Below are positions 28,296 through 38,200 of a stretch of 64,000 nt of DNA, piece by piece. Source of the DNA: Bacteroidota bacterium. GTDB lineage: Bacteria; Bacteroidota; Bacteroidia; Bacteroidales; VadinHA17. Below the pieces are notes generated by a model. The model did not search any database and had not been told where the DNA came from. It saw only the letters and a program-made list of their open reading frames with translations. Position 1 is the first letter of the stretch. Every line of letters begins with the position of its first letter. The translations under genes and the position numbers were made by a program. The stretch lies in NCBI GenBank assembly GCA_003250475.1, contig QKGI01000074.1, forward strand, positions 1 to 64,000, read 5' to 3'.

Positions 28296-28401
28296 CAAGA
28301 CCTTCAGCCCTCAGACCTTCCGACTTCAGACCTTCCGACTCCAGACCTTCCGACCCCAGACCTTCAAACTCCAGACCTTCAGACTCCAGACCTTCAGACC
28401 T
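28296..28401. repeat. Degenerate 15-bp tandem repeat (~6-7 units)
   Basis: Units CAGACCTTCCGACTT / CAGACCTTCCGACTC / CAGACCTTCCGACCC / CAGACCTTCAAACTC / CAGACCTTCAGACTC / CAGACCTTCAGACC at 28312, 28327, 28342, 28357, 28372, 28387. Confidence 0.95.
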
Positions 28402-29421
28402 TTATATCCACTCCAAAATCTCTTCACCGCACGTACTACAGCGCCCTTCATCTGTCAGACCATCAGTTCTTACCTGATAACCTGACCGCTTGATAACTAC
28501 AGTTTTGCATCCGGGGCAAACTGTGTCACTGCCGGCTGCTGAAGAGGGCATATTACCTGTATAGACAAAACTCAGGAACTCCTCTGCTGTCTCTTTTAGT
28601 CTTAGTACAGTATCTGCAGGTGTTTGAGGATCATTTCGCTTATACATCGGGAAATACCTGCTGAGGTGCAGCGGAACTCCTGCTCCTGCATTTTCAGCGA
28701 TCCACTCAGCTTCCCGTCTCATTTCATCCGGTGAATCATTTAACCCGGGAAGTATCAGTGTGGTGATCTCCAGATGCCTGCCGGATGATGCGATTGTTTT
28801 GATTGCATCCAGGACAGGTTTGAGGGTAGCTCCTGTGTAACGCCTGTAAAACTCATTGCTGAACCCTTTGAGATCTACGTTGAAAGCATCAGTTACCCGC
28901 AACAGCTCAACAAGTGGCGCATGGTTTATATATCCGTTGGTAACCATTACATTCCTGAGTCCATGGGTAGAAGCAAGCCTGGAGCAGTCTTTGACATATT
29001 CGTACCATATCACAGGCTCATTGTAGGTGTAAGCGATGCCCAGGTTGCCATGGGCCTTAAGGGCCTGTTTTATAAGTGCCTCCGGTGAAACGATATGAAT
29101 GCCGTTTGTCCCGACATGCTGAGATATATGGTAGTTCTGGCAGAAATCGCATGCAAGGTTACAGCCGTAAGATCCGACTGACAAAACTGAGGAGCCCGGG
29201 AAATAGTGATATAGTGGTTTCTTTTCGACAGGGTCAAGAGCCATCCCTGATATTATACCGTAGGTGACCAGGGATATCTTTCCGTCACGGTTCTCCCTGA
29301 CGCCACAGGTACCCCTGTTGCCTGGAGAGATCAGGCAGGAATGGGGGCAGACATTACATCTTACCCGTTCATCGCCTTCAGTACCGTCAGTCAGTCTCAT
29401 AGAACGCTGCCTTTTGAACAT
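28402..29421 (-). CDS. amrS: AmmeMemoRadiSam-system radical SAM enzyme with C-terminal zinc-ribbon-like segment
   Basis: CNVCPHSCLISPGNRGTCGVREN; radical SAM CNLACDFC; GIAYTYNEPVIWYEY; C-terminal CPGCKTV...CSTCGEE. Confidence 0.9.
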   Translation of the reverse strand: MFKRQRSMRLTDGTEGDERVRCNVCPHSCLISPGNRGTCGVRENRDGKISLVTYGIISGMALDPVEKKPLYHYFPGSSVLSVGSYGCNLACDFCQNYHISQHVGTNGIHIVSPEALIKQALKAHGNLGIAYTYNEPVIWYEYVKDCSRLASTHGLRNVMVTNGYINHAPLVELLRVTDAFNVDLKGFSNEFYRRYTGATLKPVLDAIKTIASSGRHLEITTLILPGLNDSPDEMRREAEWIAENAGAGVPLHLSRYFPMYKRNDPQTPADTVLRLKETAEEFLSFVYTGNMPSSAAGSDTVCPGCKTVVIKRSGYQVRTDGLTDEGRCSTCGEEILEWI

Positions 29422-29442
29422 TTAAAAATAATGTTATTTTTG
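29412..29442 (+). promoter_or_regulatory. Bacteroidota-type promoter
   Basis: TTTTG (29412-29416), 18-nt spacer, TATTTTTG (29435-29442), upstream of the ATG at 29510. Confidence 0.6.
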
Positions 29443-29509
29443 CTTACCGGAAAACTGTGAGAAGCAGTTATCTGCAAGTTTCACCCAAAATATCGATAAA
29501 CCCAAACCA

Positions 29510-30361
29510 ATGACCACCAGAAGAGATTTCCTGAGGCGATCAGCACTCGCTGTGGCTGCCATGCCGTTGCTTAAAAGCAAGCTTTTTGCATTGTCACGCC
29601 CCTCGGAGAAGACTGGACTGGCTCTTTATACTATACGCGACGCAATGCTGAAGGATCCGGCCAAAACCCTGGCAGAAGCGGCGGCGACAGGATACAACTG
29701 GATTGAGGCGGCGGACCACAGCAACGGTAAATTCTACGGCCTGCTTCCCGGAGAGTTTGGCAGGCTTGTCAGGAAAACAGGTATGGTACCCGTAAGTTCC
29801 CATAGCTCAATGACACCGGACAACTATGAAAAGATGATAGGGGAGGCTGCTGATGCCGGCATGGAGTATATCATCCTTCCTTCCCTGCCTGATGAATGGA
29901 ACAGTTCAATTGACGGTTACCAGCGGGCAGCGGATTTCTTTAATAAGGCAGGAGAGAAGAGCAGGAAGGAAGGGATAAAGTTCGGTTTTCACAACCATCA
30001 GGAAGAATTTAAGGAGATTAAAGGCAGAATACCCTATGATATCCTGCTCGAGAATTCTGACCCCAAACTCGTTATATTTGAAATTGACCTGGCGTGGATT
30101 AACGCTGCAGGGAAGGATCCGATCCATTATTTCAGGAAGTATCCGGGCCGGTTTGCGTTATGGCATTTAAAGGATCTTACCCCGGAAAAGAAGGATGCCA
30201 CCCTTGGGGAAGGGATCATCGACTTCAAACCCATTCTGGCAGAAGCTAAAACAGCAGGTATGAAATACTGGTTCGTGGAACAGGACTACTGCCGTACACA
30301 TACGCCGATGGAGAGCATAAGTATCAGCCGCACATATTATCTGAACAACCTGCTTAAATGA
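29510..30361 (+). CDS. Sugar phosphate isomerase/epimerase (xylose-isomerase-like TIM barrel), Tat signal
   Basis: MTTRRDFLRRSALAVAAMP; TGYNWIEAAD; KFGFHNHQEEF; VIFEIDLAWINAAGKDP; LWHLKDLTPEKKDATLGEGIIDF. Confidence 0.9.
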   Translation: MTTRRDFLRRSALAVAAMPLLKSKLFALSRPSEKTGLALYTIRDAMLKDPAKTLAEAAATGYNWIEAADHSNGKFYGLLPGEFGRLVRKTGMVPVSSHSSMTPDNYEKMIGEAADAGMEYIILPSLPDEWNSSIDGYQRAADFFNKAGEKSRKEGIKFGFHNHQEEFKEIKGRIPYDILLENSDPKLVIFEIDLAWINAAGKDPIHYFRKYPGRFALWHLKDLTPEKKDATLGEGIIDFKPILAEAKTAGMKYWFVEQDYCRTHTPMESISISRTYYLNNLLK

Positions 30362-30364
30362 TGC

Positions 30365-31513
30365 TCAGACAGTTTTTCTTGCCGAATTGCTGAGTCCCGA
30401 AGCGACAGCGGCTTCAAGAAATTTCATTCCCCTGACACCATCGTGTATTCCCGGATAGTCAGCTTTTATGTCTGCATGCCGCTCCTCTTGCCTTGCAATG
30501 ATATCAAGGGCAAAATTCCTGTAAATACTGGCAAATGCTTCAATGAATCCCTCCGGATGCCCGGCCGGGAGTCGTGAGTGCATTCTTCCTGCCAGGCCTG
30601 AGTCAGTAAACGTAGTACCCGTGCGAAACACTTCAGGAGGTCTGTCCGGCCACATTGCTGTCAGGGTATTGGGTTCCATCTGCCGCCATGACAGCCCGCC
30701 TTTCTCCCCGTAGATTCTTAACGACAGGTTATTCTCTTCCCCGGTGGCGATCTGGCTGGCAAGGAGGGTCCCGCCCGCGCCGTTGCTGAAATGAAGTATG
30801 ACACTGCCATCGTCATCGAGGACCCTGCCTGGCACCACAGAGTGCAGATCGGCAGACAATGTTACAACCTCGAGGCCGGAGACATATTCGGCGAGGTTAA
30901 AAGCATGAGTCCCGATGTCTGCCATCGCTCCTGCTATCCCTGCCCTGGCAGGGTCTGATCTCCATGAGGCCTGCCTGTTGCCACTCTTTTCAACAGGTGA
31001 TGCGAGCCAGCCCTGGAAGTATTCCACAGCCACCTTCCTTACATCACCGAGGGATCCTCCGAGAACCATCTCACGGGCAAGTTTAACCATCGGATAACCT
31101 GAGTAGTTATAAGTCGTACAAAACATCATTCCTGTACGCTCAACAGTATCATATAGATCGATGGCTTCTGCAACACTCATACAAAGAGGTTTGTCGCAGA
31201 TAACATGAAACCCTGCTTCCAGGGCCATTTTCGCGGGACCGTAATGCAGGTGGTTTGGTGTGACTATAGATATAAAATGTGGTCTTATCCCTTCCGGCTG
31301 CCTGCTTTCATTGCTTATCATCTCCTGCCAGGTGGGGTACAGGCGGGAACTGTCAATACCCTCTCTGGCTCCTGTTAAGGCCGTTATTGCAGGGTCACTG
31401 CTAAAGGCTGCCGTCACCAGCTCGGACAGTCCGTCAAGACGGGCTGCCATGCGGTGTACCGGGCCGATCATCGAGCCCTCTCCACCCCCAACCATTCCCA
31501 TTCTCAGTTTCAT
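30365..31513 (-). CDS. Gfo/Idh/MocA-family oxidoreductase (apparently cytoplasmic)
   Basis: [55 protein letters not shown]; no signal peptide. Confidence 0.92.
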   Translation of the reverse strand: MKLRMGMVGGGEGSMIGPVHRMAARLDGLSELVTAAFSSDPAITALTGAREGIDSSRLYPTWQEMISNESRQPEGIRPHFISIVTPNHLHYGPAKMALEAGFHVICDKPLCMSVAEAIDLYDTVERTGMMFCTTYNYSGYPMVKLAREMVLGGSLGDVRKVAVEYFQGWLASPVEKSGNRQASWRSDPARAGIAGAMADIGTHAFNLAEYVSGLEVVTLSADLHSVVPGRVLDDDGSVILHFSNGAGGTLLASQIATGEENNLSLRIYGEKGGLSWRQMEPNTLTAMWPDRPPEVFRTGTTFTDSGLAGRMHSRLPAGHPEGFIEAFASIYRNFALDIIARQEERHADIKADYPGIHDGVRGMKFLEAAVASGLSNSARKTV

Positions 31514-31995
31514 GACGGTGTGGGCGAATCCTTCCCGTTCTCTCCCCTTATCTCAATGTTGTGACGGCGGCAAAAACCCTCAACAGCTTCAATAATAGCA
31601 GAAGACTGTTCAGGGTAGTACGTGCCAAGCCTGAGGGTCGTCTTTTTTTCACCGGTATAAAAGTCTATGATAAGGGTTTTAAACTCGACAGATGTGAGTG
31701 ACGAGGTGGTGAAAGACAGAGGCGGACGATAGAACTCCTGCCGTAAGGTGATCTTCTCGTCACCAATTTCTATATACCTTTTAGTGTAACCCAGTCCGGA
31801 TGCCAGGAGCCACAGGGAGAACAGAATAAGAAAAACTATGGCTATCCATGCCGTTTCGATGGAGGCTGACGTGCCCCTGATACTGTACATATACCAGACA
31901 GCGACGACTATACCTGCAATACCCAGGATTATTCTGAGAACTCTTCCTAAGAGTGTATTCTCATGCAGATCAATACTGTATCTCTTATCAGCCAT
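31510..31995 (-). CDS. Membrane protein of unknown function with two TM helices
   Basis: 161 aa; hydrophobic segments IILGIAGIVVAVWYMY and IAIVFLILFSLWLLASGL; 4-bp overlap with the downstream oxidoreductase. Confidence 0.7.
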   Translation of the reverse strand: MADKRYSIDLHENTLLGRVLRIILGIAGIVVAVWYMYSIRGTSASIETAWIAIVFLILFSLWLLASGLGYTKRYIEIGDEKITLRQEFYRPPLSFTTSSLTSVEFKTLIIDFYTGEKKTTLRLGTYYPEQSSAIIEAVEGFCRRHNIEIRGENGKDSPTPS

Positions 31996-32126
31996 GTGAA
32001 TTCTTTTTATGCAATTTACTTAATTTTTCAGGAGAGCGCGGCACATTTTAAAATCGGCTCCCGTTTTATTTTACGCATGAATTATTTACTTTTAAAGTCT
32101 GTATAGAACCTTAACCACCCATAATC

Positions 32127-33626
32127 ATGAAAGAGGAATCAAAAAAAATCACGAGACGTTCATTTGTTGGCACTACCGGAACAGCCTTTGCCGGTCTGAC
32201 AATTCTCCCCGGTAACGTAGTAAGTGGCCTGGGACACCGTGCCCCCAGCGATAAACTTAATATTGCCGGTATCGGTATCGGCGGCGTAGGAGCTACCAAC
32301 ATCAGGAACGTTGCCTCGTCAGAAAATATAGTTGCTTTGTGTGATGTTGACTGGGCCTATTCGAAGAGAGTCTTCGATGCCTATCCATCTGCCAGGAGAT
32401 ACTGGGATTTCAGGAAGATGTATGACGAGATGGGTAAATCAATTGATGCTGTCATCATTGCCACCGCAGACCATACACATGCTCTTGCGGCAGCACATGC
32501 GATGACAATGGGTAAACATGTGTACCTGCAGAAGCCTCTGACACACAGTGTGTATGAGTCGAGACTTCTGACTAAGCTTGCTGCGAAGCACAGGGTAGCC
32601 ACCTCGATGGGTAACCAGGGCTCCTCTGCAATCGGTGTGGACCTGGTTCAGGAGTGGATACAGAACCGGGAAATCGGCGAGGTGACGAAAGTGGAAGCTT
32701 TCACTGACCGGCCTATCTGGCCCCAGGGTCTGAATACGCCTTCAAAAGTGGATAAGGTTCCAAAAACGCTGGACTGGGATCTGTTCCTGGGACCTGCTCC
32801 CGTGAGGCCATTCAATGCAATCTATCATCCATGGAACTGGAGAGGCTGGTGGGATTTCGGAACGGGTGCCCTGGGTGATATGGCATGCCATATACTTCAT
32901 CCTGTATTCAAATCCCTCAGGCTTACATACCCGACCAAAGTACAGGGCAGTTCCACGCTGCTTCTGAATGACTGTGCCCCAAATGCGCAGACAGTGAAGT
33001 ATGTCTATCCGGCAAGGACAGCACCGTCACATTACAAGATTGATCTTCCCGAGGTGGAGGTGACCTGGTATGACGGTGGCCTTCAGCCAATGAAGCCGGA
33101 AGGATGGCCCGCCGGCAGGGATATGAATGATCAGGGTGGCGGAGTCATCTTCCACGGTACAAAGGATAAGCTCATCTGCGGTTGCTACGGAATTAATCCG
33201 TGGCTGCTTTCAGGCAGAGTGCCAAAAGCTCCAGAAACCGAAAGGCGTGTTGAAAATGCCACCAGGGGAGGACATGAGATGGATTGGGTAAGAGCCTGCA
33301 AAGAGAGTCCTGAAAACAGGGTGATGACCAAATCAGACTTCTCTGAAGCCGGACCGTTCAATGAAATGGTTGTGATGGGCGTCCTCGCAGTCAGGCTGCA
33401 GGGACTTAACAGAACACTCGAATGGGATGGAGAGAAGATGGAGTTTACCAATATAAATGACACGGATAATATTAAAATATGCGTCGAGGATCACTTTAAT
33501 ATAACTGATGGTCATCCGACATTTGACAGAAAGTATACCGACCCGATAAATGCCAGGCATTTTGCAGCTGAGATGATACGGCATACTTATCGTGACGGAT
33601 GGGCATTGCCCGAAATGCCAGCTTAA
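32127..33626 (+). CDS. Gfo/Idh/MocA-family oxidoreductase, Tat signal
   Basis: KKITRRSFVGTTGTAFAGLTILPG; KLNIAGIGIGGVGATNIRN; HVYLQKPLTHSVYESRLL; GDMACHILHPVF. Confidence 0.93.
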   Translation: MKEESKKITRRSFVGTTGTAFAGLTILPGNVVSGLGHRAPSDKLNIAGIGIGGVGATNIRNVASSENIVALCDVDWAYSKRVFDAYPSARRYWDFRKMYDEMGKSIDAVIIATADHTHALAAAHAMTMGKHVYLQKPLTHSVYESRLLTKLAAKHRVATSMGNQGSSAIGVDLVQEWIQNREIGEVTKVEAFTDRPIWPQGLNTPSKVDKVPKTLDWDLFLGPAPVRPFNAIYHPWNWRGWWDFGTGALGDMACHILHPVFKSLRLTYPTKVQGSSTLLLNDCAPNAQTVKYVYPARTAPSHYKIDLPEVEVTWYDGGLQPMKPEGWPAGRDMNDQGGGVIFHGTKDKLICGCYGINPWLLSGRVPKAPETERRVENATRGGHEMDWVRACKESPENRVMTKSDFSEAGPFNEMVVMGVLAVRLQGLNRTLEWDGEKMEFTNINDTDNIKICVEDHFNITDGHPTFDRKYTDPINARHFAAEMIRHTYRDGWALPEMPA

Positions 33627-33664
33627 CCATATAGCTTTAACTCAAACAAATAAAACTCAACTCT

Positions 33665-34411
33665 ATGAAACTGTTTAAATCATTGTTGGTAATTGCACTT
33701 ACCCTGTCCTTTGTCGCGTGCGGACCGGGGAAGGATAAAAAGAGCGCCGCGAATAAGTCGGCTGAACCTGAGGTATGGACGACTCTTTTTGACGGGTCCT
33801 CCACAGAGGGATGGCGCAATTATAACAAGGCAACCTTTCCCGAGCAGGGATGGGAGATTGTAGATGGCACTCTGCACTGTATAGGCTCCGGCAAGGGCGA
33901 GGCCGGTGGTAAAGGCGGAGACATCGTTTATGACAAGAAATTCTCAAATTTCGATCTGAAGCTGGAGTGGAAGATTTCGGAAGGAGGCAACAGCGGTGTT
34001 ATGTACCTGGTGCAGGAAGGACCAGAATGGTCAGCACCATGGAAGACAGGTCCTGAAATGCAGATTCTTGATAATGAGCGTCATCCTGACGCCCAGGCAG
34101 GCAAGAACGGAAACCGTATGGCAGGCTCCCTGTACGATCTCATTCCCGCCGTCCCGCAGAATGCCAAACCGGCTGGCGAGTGGAATACAGCCGAGATAAA
34201 AGTGTACAAAGGATCAGTATGGCATATCCAGAATGGTGAAACGGTTCTGGAATATCATATGTGGACACCGGAGTTTAATGCTCTCATCCTTGACAGCAAG
34301 TGGCCCGGAGAAAACCCGGATTGGGCCAATATTGCCACCGAAGGGTTTATTGCTCTTCAGGACCATGGCGATGACGTCTGGTTCAGAAATATCCAGATAA
34401 GGGAACTTTAA
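33665..34411 (+). CDS. DUF1080 (3-keto-disaccharide hydrolase-type) lipoprotein
   Basis: Lipobox SFVACG; WTTLFDGSSTEGWRNYN; FDLKLEWKISEGGNSGVMYLVQEG; GFIALQDHGDDVWFRNIQIREL. Confidence 0.93.
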   Translation: MKLFKSLLVIALTLSFVACGPGKDKKSAANKSAEPEVWTTLFDGSSTEGWRNYNKATFPEQGWEIVDGTLHCIGSGKGEAGGKGGDIVYDKKFSNFDLKLEWKISEGGNSGVMYLVQEGPEWSAPWKTGPEMQILDNERHPDAQAGKNGNRMAGSLYDLIPAVPQNAKPAGEWNTAEIKVYKGSVWHIQNGETVLEYHMWTPEFNALILDSKWPGENPDWANIATEGFIALQDHGDDVWFRNIQIREL

Positions 34412-34432
34412 GTCAAAGAGCATAGAAGCATG

Positions 34433-34469
34433 AAAGGCGTCAGGAATCATTTCCCGGCGCCTTTTTTTT
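34433..34469 (+). terminator. Rho-independent terminator after the DUF1080 gene
   Basis: AAAGGCG ... CGCCTTTTTTTT. Confidence 0.7.
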
Positions 34470-34509
34470 GGATTCTAACGGCATTTCAGGATTGTCGGAC
34501 GATTGTGCC

Positions 34510-35094
34510 TCAGAGCACCGGATTGCCTTTTAATCCTATCTCCTCAGCCACCTCCCTCATGCCCATGATTGTGTCGGTAATCAGGTCACCGAGATCGACG
34601 CCGAGCATTGCAGCACCTTTCTCGATAACACTCCTGTCCACGCCGGCGGCAAATCTCTTGTCCGACCATTTCTTACGTACTGACCTGGCCTCCATGTCAA
34701 GGATGCTCCTCGAAGGTCTGACAAGGGCACTGGTAGTCACCAGGCCAGTCAATTCATCGATGGCGAAAAGAGTCCTTTCAAGTAGTGAAACAGGCTCCGT
34801 ATCAGAGCATATGCCATAACCATGACTTATTACAGCCCTTATATATTCCTCAGGCCAGCCCTCATCCCTCATTATCCTTTCAGTCATTGTGCAATGCTGA
34901 TCAGGGTACATCTCATAATCCAGGTCGTGAATCAATCCTATAACACCCCATTTCTCCTCGTCCTCACCGTGCTTGCGTGCCATATATCTCATCACTGCCT
35001 CCACGGAAAGAGCATGTTTGTAGAGACTGTCGGAGGTGTTGTACTTGCGGAACAGCTCAAGAGCTTCGTTCCTTGTTGGTTTTGTTCCTGTCAT
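34510..35094 (-). CDS. HD-domain phosphohydrolase-like protein
   Basis: YKHALSVEAVMRYMA...VIGLIHDLDYEMYPDQH (HD), AVISHGYGI. Confidence 0.88.
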   Translation of the reverse strand: MTGTKPTRNEALELFRKYNTSDSLYKHALSVEAVMRYMARKHGEDEEKWGVIGLIHDLDYEMYPDQHCTMTERIMRDEGWPEEYIRAVISHGYGICSDTEPVSLLERTLFAIDELTGLVTTSALVRPSRSILDMEARSVRKKWSDKRFAAGVDRSVIEKGAAMLGVDLGDLITDTIMGMREVAEEIGLKGNPVL

Positions 35095-35104
35095 TGTATT
35101 TGGA

Positions 35105-35273
35105 TTAGGTCTGAAGGTCTGGGGTCATGCAGTCGTGCAGTCTTGCGGTCATGCAGTCTTGTTATCATGCGGTCATGTAGTCATTCGGAGCATAGCGGGG
35201 ATCCGCGACTGTAAGGTCGGGACTGTCTTGCTGTCTGAAGGTCTCAGGGGAGAGGGAGTCATTTGCCAGGGGG
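35105..35273. repeat. Composite intergenic repeat: two copies of the GGTCTGAAGGTCT-type element flanking an 8-bp tandem array
   Basis: AGGTCTGAAGGTCT at 35107-35120; 8 x 8-bp units GTCATGCA/GTCGTGCA/GTCTTGCG/GTCATGCA/GTCTTGTT/ATCATGCG/GTCATGTA/GTCATTCG at 35124-35187; GTCTGAAGGTCT at 35233-35244. Confidence 0.9.
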
Positions 35274-38200
35274 TCATGTTTTAATCACTTTCACGGTAGT
35301 ATTTTTTCCTCCTATGTTGATCCTGAGTGTGTAAACGCCGTTTGCCAGGTGACGGCATCCGAACGGTATCCTGTTTCTTCCGGGAAGAAGTGCGAATGAC
35401 GACTTCATTACAATTCTTCCGCCGGAATCAATTAGTTCAGCAGATGCCATTTGTTCACCCTCAAAATCCAGTTCAAGGATAAAACTCTCCTTGAAAGGGT
35501 TGGGTATTATGTTCATGGATTCTTTGGGAATCTCCATACCGGTTCCTGACCTGATAAATGATACATACGCGGTATCATTGCCGGCGTATCCATCTTCCGG
35601 AAGCCGGCTGATGACATAAATAAGATAGTTTACATCGGACTGCAGTGAGCATTTTTGTCTGAATACAACATCGACGGTATCGCCAGGATCAATCTTCTGG
35701 TAAAAAGTTTCATTGACAAGCTCCCCGTCATTTATCCTGTATGCCAGGGGAAAGCTCGTAAGGGCCGTACGTCCGAAATTTATCACTCTACCGGATATTG
35801 CTATGTCATTGAGAACGGCAGAAGCCGGTGGGGGATAAACAGAATCAATATGTAAGTCAGCATCCAGAAATGAAATGTCAGGAAAGGTTATTTTGTCTAT
35901 CCAGGCTGCATCCAATCCTTCGGATATTGAGACATCCTTCTTATATACCCACTCAAGCAGATGAACACCCGGATCCAGGACTTTCTTTCTCACTGTCCAG
36001 GGTTTGTCTCCTGATATCTCAAGGTCTGCAACGCTATCGACCCTGAATGTCATAATATCATAATTGGATTCTGATGAAACCCTGGCATAAAATGACAGAG
36101 TATCCGCAACAGGGTTGTTGACATAGATCGACAGCACAGTCTCCGTTTTGTCTGGTATTATGGCTGACCTGGCCGAGCAGACGTTTTCATATGAGGTCAT
36201 TGAGGTAATGGTCCAGGGGTAATCTTCGGAGCGTATCCATGGGAATACGTCGAACCTGTTAAACTCCCATGTTTCTCGGGTCTTGCCCGTGCTTATAGAC
36301 CATGAGCCTCCTGTTTCATATTTGCCGCACACAAAATCCACATTGAAAGGAATGACCCTGCCCGGGGCAGCGAGAATCGAAATGTCAGCAACGAAACTTA
36401 TAATTTTTTCTTCGCCGGGTTTTACAGTATCGGTAGGTAGTGTCGGTTCAGTAATATTAAGGAACGGGTCAGTGGTGGTGAGGGTCACTTCACCCGAGGC
36501 TGCAGATGACCCTTCATTTTTGATCCTGACATTAATATGTATCGTCTCTCCCGGATCAGGAAGGAAGTTGGAGTTTCCCGGGGAGGAGTCATCATGAACA
36601 GCAGAGATGATCTTAAGCTGTGGGGCACGTATGGTCATATCTATGCCGAAAGGATATTCATCACCGTTATTGCTGAGATTCAGGAGAAGGGAGGCAAACT
36701 CCCCGTCTTCTGCATCGTCAGAAAGGCTGAACACAAAGCTGCCGGAAATGGTATACGAGGCTCCCGGCAGCAGTATGCCTATATCTGCATAACCCGATTC
36801 AACTGATACCGGGCCGGAGTTTGGTGCAAGGGTTGCAGTAAGGTGTGATGATGCTGTCTCTCCCAGGTTACGGATCGTTACCTTCAGGTTTATTGTCTCA
36901 CCGTAATCCGGGACACCGTTGCTGTTACCTGCCGAATCATCGAAGAGAATATCACCGGCAGTAATAAATACGCCGCTCACCGGGGCAAAGTGTATAGTCT
37001 TCATAAACGGCACTTTGTTTTGTCCTGTGACAACAACCAGGCATGAGTCCTTTACGCCTTCCGGTATCGAAAGGGAGACGTTGCCGGAAGGGCTGACGAA
37101 ACTTGCGTCCCACAGGGTGTCAAAATCCGACAGTGCAGCATAGGCAAACGGTTCGCAGAAGAAATCGAGAGCCTCCAGCGTGCCAGGGAGAGTGTCAGCG
37201 ATTGATATGGAGAATGTGTCAGGCCTGCCAATAACAGGGGTAAGTGAAGGATCTCCGAGCAGAATGTATGTTTCCCAGTAGTATTTCTTCCTCGAGCTTG
37301 TACTTGCTGAGACTGCCATGTTACCTGAGAAATTGATCTGCCCCATGGGGGAATACCATTCCCCGGGAGGCTCGCTGTTAGAATGAAAGAGCCGGTCAAA
37401 AGCGCCGAGGCCGGATGTTTCATAAGAGGCATCAAGTGCAGGGATCCCGGGACCGACAGCCCAGAAGAAATCCTCTGCCCAGTATGAATCATTGGTACAT
37501 CCTATATATCCAAGGGCACCCTTTTCAGGGGTCGAAACCATTGAAGTCCCGAAACAGGGGGTTACATTTATCTGTGCAGTACGGCACGCATTGGCTATTA
37601 TCAGTGGATATTCACCGGTGTTTGTCAGGTCCTTCACCATGGAGGCACTGAAGAGAGGATCACTGAATCCGGTAGCCTCTCCGTGTCCGGTATAGTTTAG
37701 AAGGCAAAGCCCTTTGTTGAATACCGTTTTAAGCGAATCATCCTTAAACTGGGATTCCGGGTACAGCCACTTATAGGTTTTCAGAGATGTATCTGACCCA
37801 AGATAATTATTGTAGAGGTAGTTTACCTGACCGTTCATGTAAAGCTCATAACCGGGTGCATTGCCAGCGGTTGCCACCGCTGCAGACCAGAAGTTGTTTG
37901 ATGGGTCATGGTTAAATGTCTCGTAGTCGATAATTTTTTTAACCATACCCTTCAATTGTGTCGTGTCACTGGCAGGCAGTCTTCCTATAAACAACTCCGG
38001 TATGTAATCACCTCCGCCGTCAAACTCGCCGTAATACAGGTCTGAAACATAATTCGTCCCACGCGATGTGGGTATTATTGAAGGATCGCCGGCAATAAGC
38101 AGGTACTGTACCGGGACCCCGGAAGCTACAGAGTTTAAATATATATCGGTGATCTTTTTCTTAAGGTAATAGTAGACCGTATCAGCCGGTCCGCTCTGCT

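Noticed and set aside
28296-28401. Possible CRISPR array
   Set aside because: Units are contiguous 15-mers with no spacers and no cas genes; it is a tandem repeat.
28196-28485. Two overlapping + strand ORFs rich in RPSDS / TFRLQ repeats
   Set aside because: They are translations of the 15-bp tandem array (multiple of 3, so several frames stay open) and run antisense into the radical SAM gene; no independent coding support.
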